From assembly GCA_910592005.1 (NCBI GenBank), contig CAJVPP010003826.1, positions 1 to 10,637 on the forward strand: a stretch of DNA of 10,637 bases. Reading direction: 5' to 3'. Shown here in pieces: positions 7,460 to 10,637 of this stretch. The notes under the pieces are model-generated. The model ran no database searches. It was not told the origin of the DNA and was given only the letters and a program-made list of their open reading frames with translations. The position numbers and the translations under genes are program-made. Positions within the stretch are counted from its first letter, which is position 1. Each line of letters opens with the position of its first letter. The stretch is from Funneliformis mosseae (Eukaryota; Glomeromycota; Glomeromycetes; Glomerales; Glomeraceae).

Positions 7460-7990
7460 TTTTATAGAATTTCAAATTTGAAAAAAAGAAACAATAAAAA
7501 AAAAAACGTTGAGAAAATTATAAATTAATTTGGAGAATGATAATGTTCCACCACATTTTTGTGATTAAGCATGAATGCATGCAGTTATGAAAATTCCAAT
7601 TTCGTCCATTTCCTGCGCCACTTTATAACTATTTTAAGTATTTTGTACACTATGAATCTAATTTCCTAAAAGTACTGTAATTTAATGAATAATTATGTGT
7701 GTGTTTACTACATTTTTATAAAAATTTTAAACTTTGAAGAGATTTTTTTTTTTTTGACGTTATAAATTTTTATTATAAACGTCAAATTATAGTGACCGAC
7801 CAACATGTCAATTAAAACCTTTTGCAGCGCAGCATTCGATTTCCATGGTAATATTTTTTTACAAACGAATCCCCTATCAAAATCTTATTCAACTTGATAT
7901 CCATAAAGATCCGATACAAATTAAATCCGTGAATTCAAATCTTTTTATAAAAGATTAATTCAAAAAATTTTTTTTGGATTTGTAATATTA
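7460..7990. other. Upstream region of the BTB-TLDc gene
   Basis: This is A/T-rich spacer. On the - strand, the 50 bases before the start codon are strongly T- and pyrimidine-rich (7475-7510), as in many fungal promoters, with a TATAA-like word near 7518-7524. Farther out is the 7753-7786 inverted repeat. No coding region is visible on either strand. Confidence 0.45.
7753..7786. repeat. Inverted repeat TTTGACGT..ACGTCAAA
   Basis: The left arm TTTGACGTTATAA (7753-7765) and right arm TTATAAACGTCAAA (7773-7786) are complementary except for one extra base, with a 7-base loop. It follows a long T run. It may be a solo hairpin, a tiny inverted-repeat element or a paired protein-binding site. Nothing distinguishes these. 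Confidence 0.6.
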
Positions 7991-9115
7991 TATTGTGAAT
8001 ACCCATACAATAAAACTAGTGTATGAAAGCTATTGCAATGATTTAGGACTATTTCAAGTATTTCTCCACTAAATTCTATTTATTTATATGAGAACAGAGA
8101 AATATATAAGAATTCACACGCGGAAATGCACTATAAAAACAAATAATACTTATTTAAAAATATTTATCATCCTTACAGCAAGCATTTAAATTTTAATTCA
8201 TTAATCTCCAGTAGATCCCATCATTAATTTACTTAAAAATTATCAGTCTTTATTAAAAAATAAAATGAAACAATAAGAAATAAAGAAAAGTAAAGTACAA
8301 GTTTATATTTTTATCCTTATATATAAATTGTTCTCTGTTTTTGATTCTTAATATAAAAAAAGACAATAGATATTGCCAAATATTTGTTACCCAATAATAT
8401 TGTAAAAATTTATATTAATGACTTTGTAAAGTTGAATACAATTTGAGTTGAGAGATCAAATAACAATATTTAATAAATTGTCTTAGCACTTTCGTCCGCA
8501 AACATTTATCTATTTATTATAATAAGCGGTTACAATATAATTTAACATTAATTGACTGAGAAAATTTTTAGTGTAAATTCTGACCCTAACACAATATACA
8601 TATAAAAAGTGGAATAAAATTTATTGTTAACCCAAAATTATAATCAAAACTCAATGTTAAATTTATTTATAATATTTAATTGTATCTCATCCATGGTATA
8701 ATAAAAATAAAAAGAAGAAAAATGGAGAAAATGTGAAATAATTGATTAACAGATTTGTATTGCGGGAGTCATGAAGTAATTGTTTATACTACAGACCGCG
8801 ATATAGATAATTTGGAAGTTGTGTTAGCTGAATCAATCCAAGGTAAAATTCCACTTCCATTTAGTCTTACCCCGTGATGATCGAAATGAATCCTCAGATA
8901 AAATCTTATGTATGAAATTAAAACGTCAACGAATAATAACTAACTTAACTAACTTCATAACTATACTCACGATCAAATTCTACAGCCGATCATAACGCTC
9001 CTGATGCTTTAACGGTGCCAGTTTCCTAGCCACATATTTGTCGTGGATTAGAAAATTCCATCACTACGACTAGGATGATGGAGTTCTAAATTTTATTATC
9101 AACAAACATTGGAAA
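7991..9115. repeat. Segmental duplication, copy B, with about 770 bp of extra DNA
   Basis: Block 1 (7991-8204) and block 2 (8988-9115) match copy A at 238-537 and 541-690. In copy A they are adjacent; here they are separated by about 8226-8987. The simplest reading is an insertion into this copy, because the extra stretch contains a piece of unrelated coding-like sequence. A deletion from copy A is equally possible from this window alone. No clear target duplication or inverted-repeat ends were found at the two junctions. Confidence 0.62.
8755..8990 (+). pseudogene. Unrecognised gene fragment with a frameshift
   Basis: After a plausible 3' splice site (ATTAACAG ending 8752) the + strand reads LYCGSHEVIVYTTDRDID, then NLEVVLAESIQGKIPLPFSL up to a stop at 8875. 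Stepping back to the overlapping frame at 8873 the reading continues RDDRNESSDKILCMKLKRQR and stays open to a stop near 8990. The change of frame without a splice site suggests a small indel. The residue mix is typical of a soluble protein. I do not recognise the family, and nothing upstream supplies an obvious first exon. AAG|GTAAAA near 8840 could be a donor, which would offer an alternative exon end. It lies wholly within the extra DNA of duplication copy B. Confidence 0.42.
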
Positions 9116-9426
9116 GTTGTAAGTGTGAACTTCAATATCATTGTTGCATTAAAGCAAATTTGTAGGACATTGGATTGTTTACATTAGTGTAAATTACAGT
9201 CACCTTTTAAATCTTATTTTCAAATAGCCATCAACAAAATTAGCTTTGTTACTTGATCGCATGCTATGTCCATCGAAGAATAAACCATGATTCAATTTGA
9301 GTTGAACTATTTGTTGCCGCAGTAGATGTGGACAATTTTTTTTTTTAAAAAAAAAAAATATTGAAAAAATTTAAATTGTTAATACGTTATTTTCAAGCAG
9401 GACATTCTTATATGGGAGTGTTTCTA
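9116..9426. other. Gene-free spacer
   Basis: I see no gene here. It contains a T11-A12 palindromic run (9336-9358). The rest is A/T-rich sequence without recognisable coding frames. Confidence 0.5.
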
Positions 9427-9555
9427 GGAAAATCAGGTTCCGAGAAATTTTTGACTAAAATAAAGAGCTTAATACGTTTTAATCTAATAACATCAAAAAC
9501 TAAAATGCAATAAAAATCTCAATTTTGCTAAAAAATTCCCGGAACCTGATTTTCC
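9427..9555. mobile_element. Complete 129-bp MITE-like element
   Basis: The terminal inverted repeats begin GGAAAATCAGGTTCC at both ends and stay recognisable for about 35 bases. The left one is 9427-9461. The right one on the opposite strand reads GGAAAATCAGGTTCCGGGAA and onward. The element is bounded by TA on each side (9425-9426 and 9556-9557) within a CTAG context, which would suit a Tc1/mariner-type TA target, although the TA could belong to the element. It has no coding capacity. A partial inverted copy lies at 155-225, so it is a repeated family within this window. Confidence 0.7.
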
Positions 9556-9558
9556 TAG

Positions 9559-10540
9559 CAATCAACCCATATTTGACTTGTACTGATCATGTAATACTAT
9601 AATAATTTTACTATAAATATTTTATTTTTTATTTTTTTTTTTTTTTTACAATCTCTAAAAATCTGAAAAATCTATTAGTTGGATATTTTTTTTTGGTTAT
9701 TTGTATTTTTTAACTTTCGTTTACTTTGGTTTCCTCGCTTTGGGACACTGAGATAGAACGAAATTTTCTTTAAAATTATTTATTATTAATATTTAAGATC
9801 CTATCGGCGCGGATGTGTTTTATTTTTTTTAGTTTAGTTTTTTAGTTTCTTTTTTTTTACTTATCTAAATTTCATTTTTAATATCGCTCGCGCTTTTTAT
9901 ATGACCATTTTTATTTTTATTAATGATTTTTTTTTCATAGAAATTATGATAAAGCTTTGTTTGAATTACGCCTCATTTTTATTATAGCCACACGACCGCG
10001 CCAATAAAAAATAGATCTCTCTGAGAAAAAATAAAAAGGAATCATCATCATGAATAGAATGAGACATGTTGGTTTTAATATTCCTATCAAAATAGAAATA
10101 AAGATAAAAAAAGATAAAAAATTTGGACATGAAGAATTTGATAACCAATTCAGAAAAGGACTTAAAAAATTAAGCGTAATAATTAATTTTCCATCAATGT
10201 CATGATGCGGGGCTTGAGAAATTGTGCTATACTTTTTTTTAATTTGAAGAAATTATGTCGTTTTTCAAAAAAAAAAGAAAAAGATAAAAAAATTTAAAAA
10301 ATTAAAATCTTTTATCAGTAATGTATTCTATAATGGGAGAGATTCATGATTGCATCATCATAGATATAAATTTTACTCCTTTTTTAATTTTTTTTTTTTT
10401 TAATGAAATAAATTATTCTAGATGGGAATATTTTCTTGATAATTGTTCGTTTATTACAGAATTATGTGATATTAAAAACAGTCACTTTGAACGAATTGTT
10501 TTTTCGAATTTTATTGAATATTAATTATTAAGCAATTACA
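9559..10540. other. A/T-rich region without a supported gene
   Basis: T-rich tracts dominate (for example 9627-9648 and 9825-9860), with scattered GC-rich words such as CGGCGCGG (9805-9812). Short open stretches exist: 51 codons on + from ATG 10050 to a stop at 10203, very Lys/Ile-rich, and 67 codons on + from 10321. Neither resembles a known family and both could arise by chance or be small exons. No tRNA or rRNA is recognised. Confidence 0.4.
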
Positions 10541-10560
10541 ACTTTTAAAAGGCGTTAAAT

Positions 10561-10629
10561 GCTTGCGCTTAGCCAGTTATAGTTCAAACTATAACCGTTT
10601 CTCCTGAACACCGCGTAGAGGTGGCAAGC
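10561..10629. repeat. Foldable, GC-richer terminal segment
   Basis: The outer arms GCTTGC (10561-10566) and GCAAGC (10624-10629) enclose two hairpins. One is GTTATAGTT/AACTATAAC with a 2-base loop (10576-10595). The other is CACC/GGTG with a 7-base loop (10609-10623), directly adjacent to the closing arm. Base composition is far less AT-rich than the preceding kilobase. It may be the beginning of another repeat family or of a structured RNA. The window ends too soon to decide. Confidence 0.4.
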
Positions 10630-10637
10630 TTCGTTCA

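Noticed and set aside
10050..10205. 51-codon + strand open stretch, Lys/Ile-rich
   Set aside because: It has an ATG and a stop but no homology I know. Its composition follows the local A-rich bias, so it is not called as a gene.
10321..10524. 67-codon + strand open stretch
   Set aside because: It contains a run of Phe from a poly-T tract and no recognisable domain, so support is insufficient.
10561..10637. Hammerhead ribozyme or tRNA at the window end
   Set aside because: No CUGANGA plus GAAA core with a valid cleavage site is found on either strand. The TTCAAA loop has the wrong loop and stem sizes for a tRNA T-arm, and no acceptor or anticodon arms fit.
1..10637. CRISPR arrays, bacterial operons, prophage or defence systems
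   Set aside because: No regularly spaced repeats of that kind, no ribosome-binding-site-led gene clusters, and intron-containing eukaryotic genes throughout.

Overview
The window looks like nuclear DNA of an arbuscular mycorrhizal fungus (Glomeromycotina, Rhizophagus-like). This is an inference. It rests on strong AT bias with long A/T runs, short GT-AG introns (57 to about 139 bp), a BTB-BACK-TLDc gene and a tyrosine-kinase-like gene (two families hugely expanded in these fungi), and many decayed transposon pieces. No species-specific marker is visible.

Layout. Positions 1-75 hold the end of a repeat element with ACCGGT-type sub-repeats. Positions 155-225 hold a partial copy of a small inverted-repeat element. 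Positions 238-690 are the first copy of a non-coding duplication whose second copy lies at 7991-9115. A protein kinase pseudogene on the + strand spans 1421 to about 2290: its introns are still readable, but it has frameshifts and altered catalytic motifs. Converging on it from the - strand is a small heat-shock protein (Hsp20/alpha-crystallin) gene at 3565-2603. It has five exon pieces and is interrupted inside the alpha-crystallin domain by a 194-bp inverted-repeat element with a TCTA target duplication. A short internally deleted Tc1/mariner transposase remnant lies just upstream of it (3831-3694). Positions 3850-5960 hold no recognisable gene, apart from two unassigned coding-like stretches and simple repeats.

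The only intact gene is the two-exon BTB-BACK-TLDc gene on the - strand (7459-5970, 473 residues). Upstream of it come A/T-rich spacer, the second duplication copy, and inside that copy about 770 bp of extra DNA carrying an unrecognised, frameshifted coding fragment (8755-8990). A complete 129-bp inverted-repeat element follows at 9427-9555. The last about 80 bases are noticeably more GC-rich and can fold into a branched structure.

The genes do not form an operon or an evident pathway. The window reads as a repeat-rich region in which two of three recognisable host genes have been broken. The BTB-TLDc product probably acts alone as an adaptor or stress-related protein. I found no convincing undescribed multi-gene system. 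The best observations are the element-disrupted Hsp20 gene, the two shared inverted-repeat families, and the duplication with a gene fragment inserted in one copy.
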